Positions 7,872 through 13,617 of a stretch of 13,617 nt of DNA are shown in pieces. Made by a program: the position numbers and the translations under genes. Numbering within the stretch: the stretch's first letter is position 1; every line of letters begins with the position of its first letter. The notes under the pieces were generated by a model that saw only the letters and a program-made list of their open reading frames with translations, had not been told where the DNA came from and made no database searches. The DNA comes from Bacillota bacterium (lineage in GTDB: Bacteria > Bacillota > Clostridia > Lachnospirales > Bianqueaceae): NCBI GenBank assembly GCA_017474705.1, contig JAFVHC010000035.1, forward strand, positions 1-13,617. Reading direction: 5' to 3'.

Positions 7872-7900
7872 ATTATAGGCCTCTTAATTGGATATGTCAA
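7872..7900 (-). promoter_or_regulatory. Consensus promoter of the Cna_B surface gene
   Basis: The minus strand carries a perfect TTGACA (7895-7900), a 17-base spacer and a perfect TATAAT (7872-7877). The predicted start is near 7864. TTTACAAAT (7906-7914) lies five bases upstream of the -35, the same place as the related 9-mer at the other surface gene. A housekeeping-sigma promoter this close to consensus suggests strong expression, possibly controlled through the leader. Confidence 0.9.
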
Positions 7901-7914
7901 TCGCAATTTGTAAA

Positions 7915-8134
7915 GAAATTTTAATATTAATGTAAGATTTTTCATGCTCCTTTCCGCAAATTCTATTGCAATATCAATAAATCCTCCGGCTTTTTTACAT
8001 GCATCGTAAGAATCTGCCGTAAAGAAAAGCAACCCTGTTCCCTCATCGGATGCTCCTCTTCCTACCGAATCTGTTTTCAGTATCCTCCATCCCGTTATTT
8101 CAGATTGTAAATGGAAAAAGGCCTTGATCTATGC
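7915..8134. other. Intergenic spacer between divergent genes
   Basis: This spacer lies between the minus-strand surface gene promoter and the plus-strand TIM-barrel gene. It is A/T-rich on the left and mixed on the right. I see no convincing coding region, RNA gene or repeat. Confidence 0.5.
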
Positions 8135-8166
8135 TACACTTAAGTCAGTCCAATGATATATATCAT
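8135..8166 (+). promoter_or_regulatory. Putative extended -10 and 14-bp palindrome before the TIM-barrel gene
   Basis: TGCTACACT gives an extended -10 (TACACT, 8135-8140), with no good -35 at the usual distance. Just after the predicted start is a perfect palindrome, ATGATATATATCAT (8153-8166), ending at the ribosome binding site. It could be an operator or a short hairpin. The promoter call is tentative; the palindrome is seen directly. Confidence 0.45.
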
Positions 8167-8182
8167 AAGGAGGATCTCCCCC

Positions 8183-8995
8183 ATGAGACTTGGAATGAAC
8201 TACACCGTCCCGCACGAGACCCCGGAGGAATGGGCCTCTTACCTGAAAGAACATGGCTTCCGCGCCGCATCCTTCCCCGTGGACTACACCGCGCCGGTCT
8301 CCCTGATCGACAGTTATGTCGAGGCGGCAAAGGCACAGGATATCCTGATCGCCGAGGTCGGCGTATGGACATCGCCCTGGAACACGGAACCGGCAGAAGC
8401 TCTGAAGGGCAGGGAACGCTGCCTGGGTCAGCTTCGTCTGGCTGAATATGTCGGCGCGCGCTGCTGCGTCAACGTATCCGGCGCTGCCGGTCCTTTGTGG
8501 TTCTACTGCTACCGCGAGAACTTTGAGCCCGCATTATATGAGCAGAACGTCGCCTTCATCCAACAGCTGCTGGATACCGTGAAGCCGCACAACACCTGCT
8601 ATACGCTGGAGACCATGCAATGGATGGCCCCCACGACAGTGGATCAGTACGTACAGCTGATCAAAGATATCGACCGGCCGGGCTTCAAGGTCCACCTGGA
8701 TCCCTTCAACCTGATCAATGATGCCTACACCTACACCCACCAGAAGGAATTGATCGATGAGGCCTTCGACAAACTGAGCGGCCACATGGTCGGCTTCCAT
8801 ATCAAAGACGTGCTGATGGACCCGGGCCTGACCGTGGCCATCCGCGAAGTACCCATCGGCGAAGGCTCCTTCGACCACAAGTATTATCTGCAGAAGATCG
8901 CTTCCCTGGGCGATCCGGATATGCCCGCCCTCATCGAGCACCGGCCCGATCCGGAGGATTACCTGAAGGCACTTGCCTATCTGAAAGGTCTGTAA
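8183..8995 (+). CDS. Sugar phosphate isomerase/epimerase-type TIM barrel protein
   Basis: This 270-residue protein has the pattern of the xylose isomerase-like TIM barrel family (AP endonuclease 2 fold): sugar isomerases and epimerases such as tagatose 3-epimerase and IolE/IolI relatives. Strand-end acidic and His residues fit the family's divalent-metal site: Glu143 (TLETM), Asp173 (HLDPFN), His206 (GFHIKD) and Glu252 (IEHR). The length is normal. The substrate cannot be read from the sequence and no pathway gene lies beside it. ATG 8183 is chosen because AAGGAGG (8167-8173) lies nine bases before it. An in-frame ATG ten codons upstream (8153) lies inside the palindrome and has no site. The gene is single, has its own upstream signals, and is closed by a terminator at 9045-9082. 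A cytoplasmic enzyme is expected, as there is no signal peptide. Confidence 0.88.
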   Translation: MRLGMNYTVPHETPEEWASYLKEHGFRAASFPVDYTAPVSLIDSYVEAAKAQDILIAEVGVWTSPWNTEPAEALKGRERCLGQLRLAEYVGARCCVNVSGAAGPLWFYCYRENFEPALYEQNVAFIQQLLDTVKPHNTCYTLETMQWMAPTTVDQYVQLIKDIDRPGFKVHLDPFNLINDAYTYTHQKELIDEAFDKLSGHMVGFHIKDVLMDPGLTVAIREVPIGEGSFDHKYYLQKIASLGDPDMPALIEHRPDPEDYLKALAYLKGL

Positions 8996-9044
8996 CATAT
9001 GGTCTAAAACGATCCGGACGTTCGCGACCTGTCAAAACAAAACA

Positions 9045-9082
9045 AGGGCTGCCGCATCAAAAGTGCGACAGTCCTCATTTTT
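9045..9082 (+). terminator. Intrinsic terminator after the TIM-barrel gene, probably bidirectional
   Basis: AGGGCTGCCGCA (9045-9056) pairs with TGCGACAGTCCT (9064-9075), with one mismatch and one G-U pair, followed by five T residues (9078-9082). On the other strand the stem is followed by a T-rich stretch, so it can also serve the converging gene that stops at 9090. Confidence 0.8.
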
Positions 9083-9089
9083 ATGCCTC

Positions 9090-9521
9090 TTACGGCGCCA
9101 GATACTTCCATAGTATCGAGTAGTCTTCCTCCTCCAGGCTGGAAAGATGGCCCTCCTCATCCATCCGCAAAGCGATGCAGCGGCTGTAGATCTTAAGATC
9201 CAGCTCCGGGATCTCTGCCAATGGCTTGATTTTGTAGCCTTTCTTCTCGAACAGTTCCCTTCCCTCCTCGAGCCGTTCCTCTTCCATATATGGATTGTAC
9301 ATCAGGATCAATCGATCTGTTCCGGGGATCCGCACGATGGTACGGTCAGCCGGATACATCAACGGGAACGGTTTCCCGGTTCTCGGGTCTACCCCAATGG
9401 AGCCCATCTGGATGAACTGGTCTATGTCCTTTTCCTTGAGGCCCGTCTGGGTCCGGTTGCCATAGAAGGCCTGCGTGATGACGACGATGATGTCAGCAAA
9501 AGGTTTTCTGTTTTCTTTCAT
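9090..9521 (-). CDS. Hypothetical 143-residue protein
   Basis: I do not recognise this family. The 143-residue product is soluble-looking, with no signal peptide or membrane segment. It opens MKENRKPFADIIVVITQAFY, has a central VDPRTGKPFPLMYPADRTIV segment, then an acidic, helix-like stretch rich in Glu and Arg, and ends WKYLAP. It may be a small alpha/beta domain, but no catalytic motif stands out. The start at 9521 is chosen because AGGAGG lies eight bases upstream; a longer in-frame start at 9560 lies within the promoter. It has its own extended -10 promoter, so it is probably expressed separately from the regulator upstream. It converges on the TIM-barrel gene and shares its terminator. 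Confidence 0.75.
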   Translation of the reverse strand: MKENRKPFADIIVVITQAFYGNRTQTGLKEKDIDQFIQMGSIGVDPRTGKPFPLMYPADRTIVRIPGTDRLILMYNPYMEEERLEEGRELFEKKGYKIKPLAEIPELDLKIYSRCIALRMDEEGHLSSLEEEDYSILWKYLAP

Positions 9522-9547
9522 AATAAATACCTCCTGTTTTGGTTTTG

Positions 9548-9561
9548 ATGATCCTATCATA
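9548..9561 (-). promoter_or_regulatory. Extended -10 with overlapping inverted repeat
   Basis: The minus strand reads TGGTATGAT, an extended -10 (TATGAT, 9556-9561), with no clear -35. The inverted repeat ATGAT-CCT-ATCAT (9548-9560) overlaps it and the predicted start near 9549, as a repressor site would. The half-sites match those of the palindrome at 8153-8166. Confidence 0.5.
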
Positions 9562-9582
9562 CCAAATCAGGAGGTTTCTCTC

Positions 9583-9599
9583 TGCTACCGGTGGTAGCA
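9583..9599. other. Short hairpin between regulator and hypothetical gene
   Basis: TGCTACC and GGTAGCA form a perfect 7-bp stem with a 3-base loop, just after the stop of the helix-turn-helix gene. A T-tract follows only on the plus strand, where no gene ends, so it could stop antisense read-through. On the minus strand it lacks a U-tract and may only protect the mRNA end. Confidence 0.45.
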
Positions 9600-9603
9600 T
9601 TTT

Positions 9604-10065
9604 TCATTCTTTGACAAGCGGCCTGAGGCCTCGTTCGATCAGTTCCTCGTTCACGGTGTAGATGTCCTGCTGTTTCATCAGGCCGAACCAGAGGATCACG
9701 TCCCGCTTCCTGCGCACATACAAGGGTGCGTGGCCCGCGTATTTCAGCAGATACTGCGCCTCCTCGAACGTCGTGCCGATCGCGAAGCAGATAGCGATCA
9801 GGACGTCGCGGGAGGGATTGTTCTTTTTATGATTGATGATGTTGCCGACGTAGGGGATGGAGAGCCCGGCGTTCTTGGAGACTGCGGCCGCCCGTTTATC
9901 GTATTTGACCAGCAATTCATCCAGATAATCCCCGATCTTGCTGTCTTCGTTCAGGAATTCATCGGAGAACCGTTTTTCAAACTCCTCGTACGTGTCGAAG
10001 TCATCCAGGGCTGATTCCAGCCGCCAGCTCATCCTGTTGTTTCTGTAAAAAACTTCTTCCTGCAT
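9604..10065 (-). CDS. Helix-turn-helix (XRE-like) transcriptional regulator
   Basis: This 153-residue protein is likely a DNA-binding regulator. Residues 1-45 are a charged helical lead. About 46-105 form a lambda-repressor/XRE-like fold: YLDELLVKYDKRAAAVSKNA, then GLSIPYVGNIINHKKNNPSR as the turn and recognition helix, then a helix with GTTFEEAQYLLKYAG. The last 45 residues (PLYVRRKRDVILWFGLM on) form a small helical tail seen in related clostridial HTH proteins. The ATG at 10065 comes one base after the stop of the URO-D gene, within TAAGATG, with GAGAGGTG just upstream. Translation is therefore probably coupled and the regulator is the last gene of the operon. Controlling its own operon is a reasonable inference. 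A later Met (residue 12) is possible but lacks a ribosome site. Confidence 0.8.
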   Translation of the reverse strand: MQEEVFYRNNRMSWRLESALDDFDTYEEFEKRFSDEFLNEDSKIGDYLDELLVKYDKRAAAVSKNAGLSIPYVGNIINHKKNNPSRDVLIAICFAIGTTFEEAQYLLKYAGHAPLYVRRKRDVILWFGLMKQQDIYTVNEELIERGLRPLVKE

Positions 10066-10066
10066 C

Positions 10067-11041
10067 TTACACCTCTCGGGCTGCCTCCACGACCCAGCGG
10101 ACCCGTTCGTGGTCCAGGAAGGTGGCGATGGTGCAGTCGCCGCCGAGCATCAGCCCTCGCTTGCCGCAGAAGCCGATCAGTTCCTTCGTGTAGTTCTGGA
10201 TCTCTTCCTTGGTTCCGGAGTACAGCAAGCCCTTGTACTCTGTCAGTTCCGGATTCATATGCAGGGTCTCGAACCCGCCCAGCACGGCCTTGTCTCCGAA
10301 GAAGAAACGTCCTTCCGGGATCGGGAGTTCTTCCACATAGACCGCCCAGTTGACGCACTTCGCCGGGTAACCCTTCCACAGCTCCAGGTTGTTTTTCGCC
10401 CCGGCCCAGCCGCAGCAATGCAGGATGTTGTTCTTGGAATAGCGGTTCACATGCTCCAGGACGTACAGGTCACTGGACTGCACGATCTCTTTATATTCTT
10501 CCAAAGTGAACCGGTCCTTCTCTCCACCCTGCACACAGAAGTAGACACCGTCGCAGCCCGCTTCCTTGATCAACAGTTCGCAGAGCAAGGCCTGATCCTG
10601 CGCGATGATGTCCAGCGCATGCAGCACGGCCGGCTTGTTCTCCTTAAGATGACGCATGACCATGGCCTCCGAGCTGCCCGCCCGGATGCAGGTGAAAGGC
10701 GCGAAGATATTGTAGAACACGAAGCGCTCCTGTCCGATCTCCTCCACGATGCGCTTCGCCCGCCAGACCTGATCCTTGATGTAGGGATGGTCCTGACCCA
10801 GCGGTTTCAGGCGCCACCAGTCCTCCGGCGTCTTGATGGTCTCCGGGATGGGATAGACGAAGGCACCGTCGTTCATGACCTTCAGAAAATCCAGATCTGT
10901 TTCGCGATAATACTTCAGGTGGGCCTGCACGCAGTCCTCGCCCTCAGCTTCCGCTCCGGAAAAATGATACCACATGCCCACCGGCACATGATCCACCGGC
11001 AGTTTGTTCAGCGCGTTGCTTACTCGGGCCCTCTTGTCCAT
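10067..11041 (-). CDS. URO-D family protein, methyltransferase-like
   Basis: This 324-residue TIM-barrel protein belongs to the uroporphyrinogen decarboxylase superfamily. It lacks the Arg-rich N-terminal signature of HemE; its start instead reads LNKLPVDHVPVGMWYHFSG. It keeps the His-x-Cys of the zinc-dependent MtaA/MtbA-type methyltransferases (His208 and Cys210 in ILHCCGW) and a late Cys (Cys303 in LGGDCTI) in the place of the third zinc ligand. The LLYSGTKEEI segment also fits the family. Methyl transfer between a corrinoid or similar carrier and a thiol is therefore more likely than heme synthesis, but no corrinoid protein is in the window and the substrate is unknown. ATG 11041 follows AAAGGA at seven bases. 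It starts 38 bases after the acyltransferase gene and is coupled to the regulator that follows. Confidence 0.85.
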   Translation of the reverse strand: MDKRARVSNALNKLPVDHVPVGMWYHFSGAEAEGEDCVQAHLKYYRETDLDFLKVMNDGAFVYPIPETIKTPEDWWRLKPLGQDHPYIKDQVWRAKRIVEEIGQERFVFYNIFAPFTCIRAGSSEAMVMRHLKENKPAVLHALDIIAQDQALLCELLIKEAGCDGVYFCVQGGEKDRFTLEEYKEIVQSSDLYVLEHVNRYSKNNILHCCGWAGAKNNLELWKGYPAKCVNWAVYVEELPIPEGRFFFGDKAVLGGFETLHMNPELTEYKGLLYSGTKEEIQNYTKELIGFCGKRGLMLGGDCTIATFLDHERVRWVVEAAREV

Positions 11042-11079
11042 AATCGTGTCCTTTCCTAATTATATTATGATCTGTCGGC

Positions 11080-11586
11080 TCAGACCGGCAGTTCGATCCG
11101 CGGGTAACGCGCCTCCGTAACGTTCAGCACATCGTAATCGATCTCATTTTCGCGCAGCTGACGAATGAACATGTTCAAATAGTCGGTCTCCTGAAAATAT
11201 TGGATGAAGTTCAGGAAGAAGTACCCGTTGATGGCGCTCATCTCGATGGTCAGCGGCACATGGGTGGAAGGCAGGGCGGTAGATGTCAAGGCTTCATACT
11301 CCTGGATGTACCGTTCCGCTTCCCCCAGGCTGGCCTTGCCTACGTAGCTGACCGTGGCCGTGATACAGCGGGACAGGTCCATCATGCGCTGTACGCAGCA
11401 GGCTTTCCGCGCTTCCTGACTGTCCAGCGTTTCCAGATACGCCATCAATGCCTGATAGTCCCGGATCTCGTCCAGGACCATGTCGTTGTCCGACTGCAGG
11501 GTGACCATGCCCCGGAAACAGGTGGCCTGCGTGGAAAACGGCATCGGCTTCATCTTGTCCAGATACGGCATGCGCACGTCTCCCAC
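11080..11586 (-). CDS. C-terminal part of frameshifted acyltransferase
   Basis: This frame continues the acyltransferase that begins at 12359. Adding one base near 11605-11610 joins ...NQRKALRHP to FAHQSLVGDVRMPYL, and the whole becomes 427 codons including the stop. The first GTG (11586) has no ribosome site, so independent translation is unlikely. The fragment carries the second half of the condensation-like fold (about 168 residues), including ITATVSYVGK and a region rich in Glu and Leu, and ends IELPV. It has no signal peptide. It is followed after 38 bases by the URO-D gene. Confidence 0.75.
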   Translation of the reverse strand: MGDVRMPYLDKMKPMPFSTQATCFRGMVTLQSDNDMVLDEIRDYQALMAYLETLDSQEARKACCVQRMMDLSRCITATVSYVGKASLGEAERYIQEYEALTSTALPSTHVPLTIEMSAINGYFFLNFIQYFQETDYLNMFIRQLRENEIDYDVLNVTEARYPRIELPV

Positions 11587-12359
11587 CAGGCTCTGATGCG
11601 CGAAGGGTGCCTAAGTGCCTTTCGCTGGTTGACACACATGGCGATCACTGTCGGAAGCTCCGCCTCCGGATGCAGCGTATCGATGGCCCGTGCCAGCAGG
11701 AGCGCCGTGATGGTCGCAGGACTGCCATCATTGGAAATATTGAACCGCATGAATGCTTTTTCCGGGATACGAAGGTTGTACACAAGGGCATCCGGCATCA
11801 TGTGCACGATCCCTCCGTTCTCCAGCTGAAAGGCCGGCTGCTGCCACTTGGTCACGAGCCCTGTCCTTTCGGCGGGCAGTTTCTTAAGCGCAGGATCTTC
11901 CCATTCTCCCGGAAGCATCGGACTGTCGGCAAGCCGGATGTCCTCATCGGAGAGCTGCACACCATAATACATTGAACAATAGTAATACAACAGGGTCTTG
12001 ATCAGCGGACCAATGCCGCCGCCATCCGTCAGGCCATGGTACACATCTATGTACAGACGGTTCTTCCAGTAACAGAAGGCCATAAGATGGCCCGACGTTT
12101 CCTCGGCCCCCAGCACGATGCGGCGTTTGCCTAAGAGGACCGGCACCGGCTCCGGATTGTCTTCAAAATACAGTCCATCCTCCCCGGCGCACAGGCGCAC
12201 ACAGAAATAGGGGTAGCGCTGCATCGTCAGATCGACGGCCCGCCGCAGCACTGCGCCGTCCACCAGATCCTTCAGCTTGATGGTCAGGCGGTAGGTGTGC
12301 GGATCGGCCTCGGAGGTCTCATAAATGGTCCGGATCTCGGAATATAATGCTCGTTTCAC
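11550..12359 (-). CDS. N-terminal part of condensation/alcohol-acetyltransferase-like acyltransferase
   Basis: The intact gene would encode about 426 residues of the CoA-dependent acyltransferase superfamily (condensation domain, alcohol acetyltransferase, PapA-like). The catalytic HxxxDG motif is present as His108-GLT-Asp112-Gly113 in VYHGLTDGGGIG. The start is typical, with a regulatory-like helix followed by AVDLTMQRYPYFCVRL. Such enzymes move an acyl group onto a hydroxyl or amine of a small molecule; which one cannot be told. GTG 12359 follows AAAGGA and starts 11 bases after the MFS stop. The frame goes wrong after NQRKALRHP and stops 16 codons on. The alternative frame has a stop (TAG) at 11611-11613, so the lost base lies in about 11604-11610, most simply in the C-run at 11605-11607. 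The catalytic motif is kept but the second half is lost. Confidence 0.82.
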   Translation of the reverse strand: MKRALYSEIRTIYETSEADPHTYRLTIKLKDLVDGAVLRRAVDLTMQRYPYFCVRLCAGEDGLYFEDNPEPVPVLLGKRRIVLGAEETSGHLMAFCYWKNRLYIDVYHGLTDGGGIGPLIKTLLYYYCSMYYGVQLSDEDIRLADSPMLPGEWEDPALKKLPAERTGLVTKWQQPAFQLENGGIVHMMPDALVYNLRIPEKAFMRFNISNDGSPATITALLLARAIDTLHPEAELPTVIAMCVNQRKALRHPSRIRAWWETCACRIWTR

Positions 12360-12370
12360 TTAGTTTTCCT

Positions 12371-13534
12371 TTACTTTTTGGTTCGATCCTTCTTCAGGAA
12401 GACGACCCCCACCAATACCGACAGCACGAGCGACGCGATCCCAACCGCGAGAAATCGGTTGGCGGCCAGGTCTGTGCCGGTGATCTGATTCGTTAGCTTC
12501 GTGAGGATCGGAGTGCAGAATACGCCGATATTGGCCGCTCCCATGATCAGTGCCGTCACGAATGCACCTCTGCCCGGATATCGGGCCGGCGTCTGCATGA
12601 TATGCGGCATCAGCAGGCCGATGGACATGCCGCCGATGAGGCAGGCAATGCACAGCAGGATCAAGTTGTGGCAGAGCGCGCCGACAAAAGCGCCGAGTGC
12701 CAGGGTCAGCACGCCGGCCACTGTCGTTTTCGCTCCGATGCGGGCACTCAAAGGTCCATAAATGAAACCGGCAACCATGCCTCCCGCAAGGAACAGGGCT
12801 GATACGATACCCGCCGCCTGGGACGCGCCGAGATCCTGCTCTGTGATCAGCATGGAGAGGTTCGATGGGATAGCATTGAACAGCAGCATGAAGATCCAGG
12901 AAATGAACAGTGCTTTCCATATGTCCTTCAGCAGTGCACCGAGAGAGAAGGATCCATTGCCGGCCTCTGCGTCCCGTCTGGTCTCACGCACCCCGACTAA
13001 GGACAAGACCAGCCCCGGCAGACCGATCAGATAGACCAGATAGCCGAACCACCAGCCGTGGGCCGCCAGGATCCCTCCGAAAAAGGTCATCAGCATGCTG
13101 CCGATGTTGGCGGCGCTGTTCTGCAGTCCCAGCATGTTCTTGGCCTCATTGCCCTCAAAGGATTCACCGATCAATGCCGGTGGGATCGGGCTTACCAGTC
13201 CGTATCCCAGGCCAAGGATCATGGCCCAGACGAACAGGATGTCGATGCTGCCGTGCGCGAGTACCGCTCCGATACCTGATACCGCCACCGTTGCCAGACC
13301 CAGGACCGCCGTCAGCCTTTTGCCCGTCTTGCGGGAGATCGCCGCAGAAAGGAACATGGCGATCATTCCGAAGATGCTGGGAAAGGTCATCAAGAACTGG
13401 ACTTTTTCCGTCGGCGCCTCCGGGAACGCCCGGCCGATATCGGCCAGGAACGGGGCGATGGCCGTCGTCGACATCTGCACGAAGGACATCGTCAGGATCG
13501 CGCTTTTCAATAGCAGTTTCTGCTGTTTCGTCAT
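12371..13534 (-). CDS. MFS transporter
   Basis: This 387-residue protein has about twelve hydrophobic segments in two six-helix halves, split by a charged central loop (RETRRDAEAGNGS, about residues 183-195). The cytoplasmic loop after the second helix (SAAISRKTGKRL) fits the MFS motif A, and the matching ARIGAKTT occurs in the second half. It ends with the basic tail KKDRTKK. The substrate is not identifiable; small exporters of this size are often drug or metabolite efflux pumps. The ATG follows AGGAG at nine bases, and its first bases overlap the stop of the preceding gene (ATGA). It is followed after 11 bases by the acyltransferase gene, so export or import of the product made by the downstream enzymes is plausible but inferred. 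Confidence 0.9.
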   Translation of the reverse strand: MTKQQKLLLKSAILTMSFVQMSTTAIAPFLADIGRAFPEAPTEKVQFLMTFPSIFGMIAMFLSAAISRKTGKRLTAVLGLATVAVSGIGAVLAHGSIDILFVWAMILGLGYGLVSPIPPALIGESFEGNEAKNMLGLQNSAANIGSMLMTFFGGILAAHGWWFGYLVYLIGLPGLVLSLVGVRETRRDAEAGNGSFSLGALLKDIWKALFISWIFMLLFNAIPSNLSMLITEQDLGASQAAGIVSALFLAGGMVAGFIYGPLSARIGAKTTVAGVLTLALGAFVGALCHNLILLCIACLIGGMSIGLLMPHIMQTPARYPGRGAFVTALIMGAANIGVFCTPILTKLTNQITGTDLAANRFLAVGIASLVLSVLVGVVFLKKDRTKK

Positions 13535-13617
13535 TGTATGTTTCTCCTCTTACTCATTATTTCCAGCCATCGGACCGACTTTCGCAGGGCTTCGATGGTC
13601 TTGGTCTCCAGCACGCA
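13531..13617 (-). CDS. C-terminal end of an unidentified gene, rest outside window
   Basis: Reading from the right edge, one frame stays open for 28 codons and ends in a TGA that overlaps the MFS start as ATGA. The visible peptide is helical and basic (LETKTIEALRKSVRWLEIM...). The overlap, with the ribosome site for the MFS gene inside this frame, is typical of operon partners, which is why this frame is preferred over the other two. It is too short to assign a family; a regulator tail is possible. Confidence 0.45.
   Translation of the reverse strand, partial: CVLETKTIEALRKSVRWLEIMSKRRNIQ

Noticed and set aside
8153..8182. An upstream ATG for the TIM-barrel protein, giving ten extra residues.
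   Set aside because: It lies inside the palindrome and has no ribosome site, whereas ATG 8183 has AAGGAGG at nine bases.
9583..9604. An intrinsic terminator for the regulator operon on the minus strand.
   Set aside because: The hairpin is perfect but has T residues only on the plus-strand side, so it does not qualify as a minus-strand terminator.
12360..12920. A 186-codon minus-strand frame within the MFS gene.
   Set aside because: It is the shifted frame of the transporter, with a His/Arg/Gly-rich translation and no start signal.

Overview
The window looks like chromosomal DNA of an anaerobic, probably host-associated, low-to-medium GC Bacillota (Clostridia, Lachnospiraceae-like). The reasons are strong AGGAGG ribosome binding sites, near-consensus TTGACA/TATAAT promoters, intrinsic terminators with U-tracts, and two very large Gram-positive surface proteins built from InlB B-repeats, Cna_B and FctA-type isopeptide domains. 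The genus is an inference; no rRNA or tRNA gene is present.

Left part (1-7914): two surface-protein genes on the minus strand. The first (1-3909) is an InlB B-repeat protein of more than 1303 residues whose C-terminus lies outside the window; it is open through the whole left edge with no stop. The second (4406-7718) is a Cna_B/FctA adhesin of about 1103 residues with a TPETGD-type sorting signal. It is split by a one-base frameshift near 5280-5309 into an N-terminal reading frame (5277-7718) and a C-terminal frame (4406-5305). A clean terminator (4352-4381) closes it. Each gene has its own promoter and a long untranslated leader (about 275 and 146 nt). The two leaders and promoters share sequence blocks in the same order: a 9-mer five bases upstream of the -35, a 20-mer starting at the predicted transcription start, a block with a GCC-GAAA-GGC hairpin, and a short block near the ribosome binding site. 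This common, apparently structured leader is the most interesting thing in the window.

Middle (8135-9561): a plus-strand gene for a sugar-phosphate isomerase/epimerase-type TIM barrel (8183-8995), with its own promoter region, a perfect palindrome in its leader and a terminator shared with the converging gene. Facing it is a minus-strand gene for an unrecognised 143-residue protein (9090-9521) with its own extended -10 promoter.

Right part (9604-13617): a compact minus-strand operon, read right to left: the end of an unidentified gene (ATGA overlap), an MFS transporter, a condensation/alcohol-acetyltransferase-like acyltransferase broken by a one-base deletion near 11605-11610, a URO-D family protein with methyltransferase-type zinc ligands, and a helix-turn-helix regulator that starts one base after the URO-D stop. 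The operon could modify and move a small molecule under its own regulator, but no substrate can be read from the sequence. The two single-base breaks may be real mutations or assembly errors.
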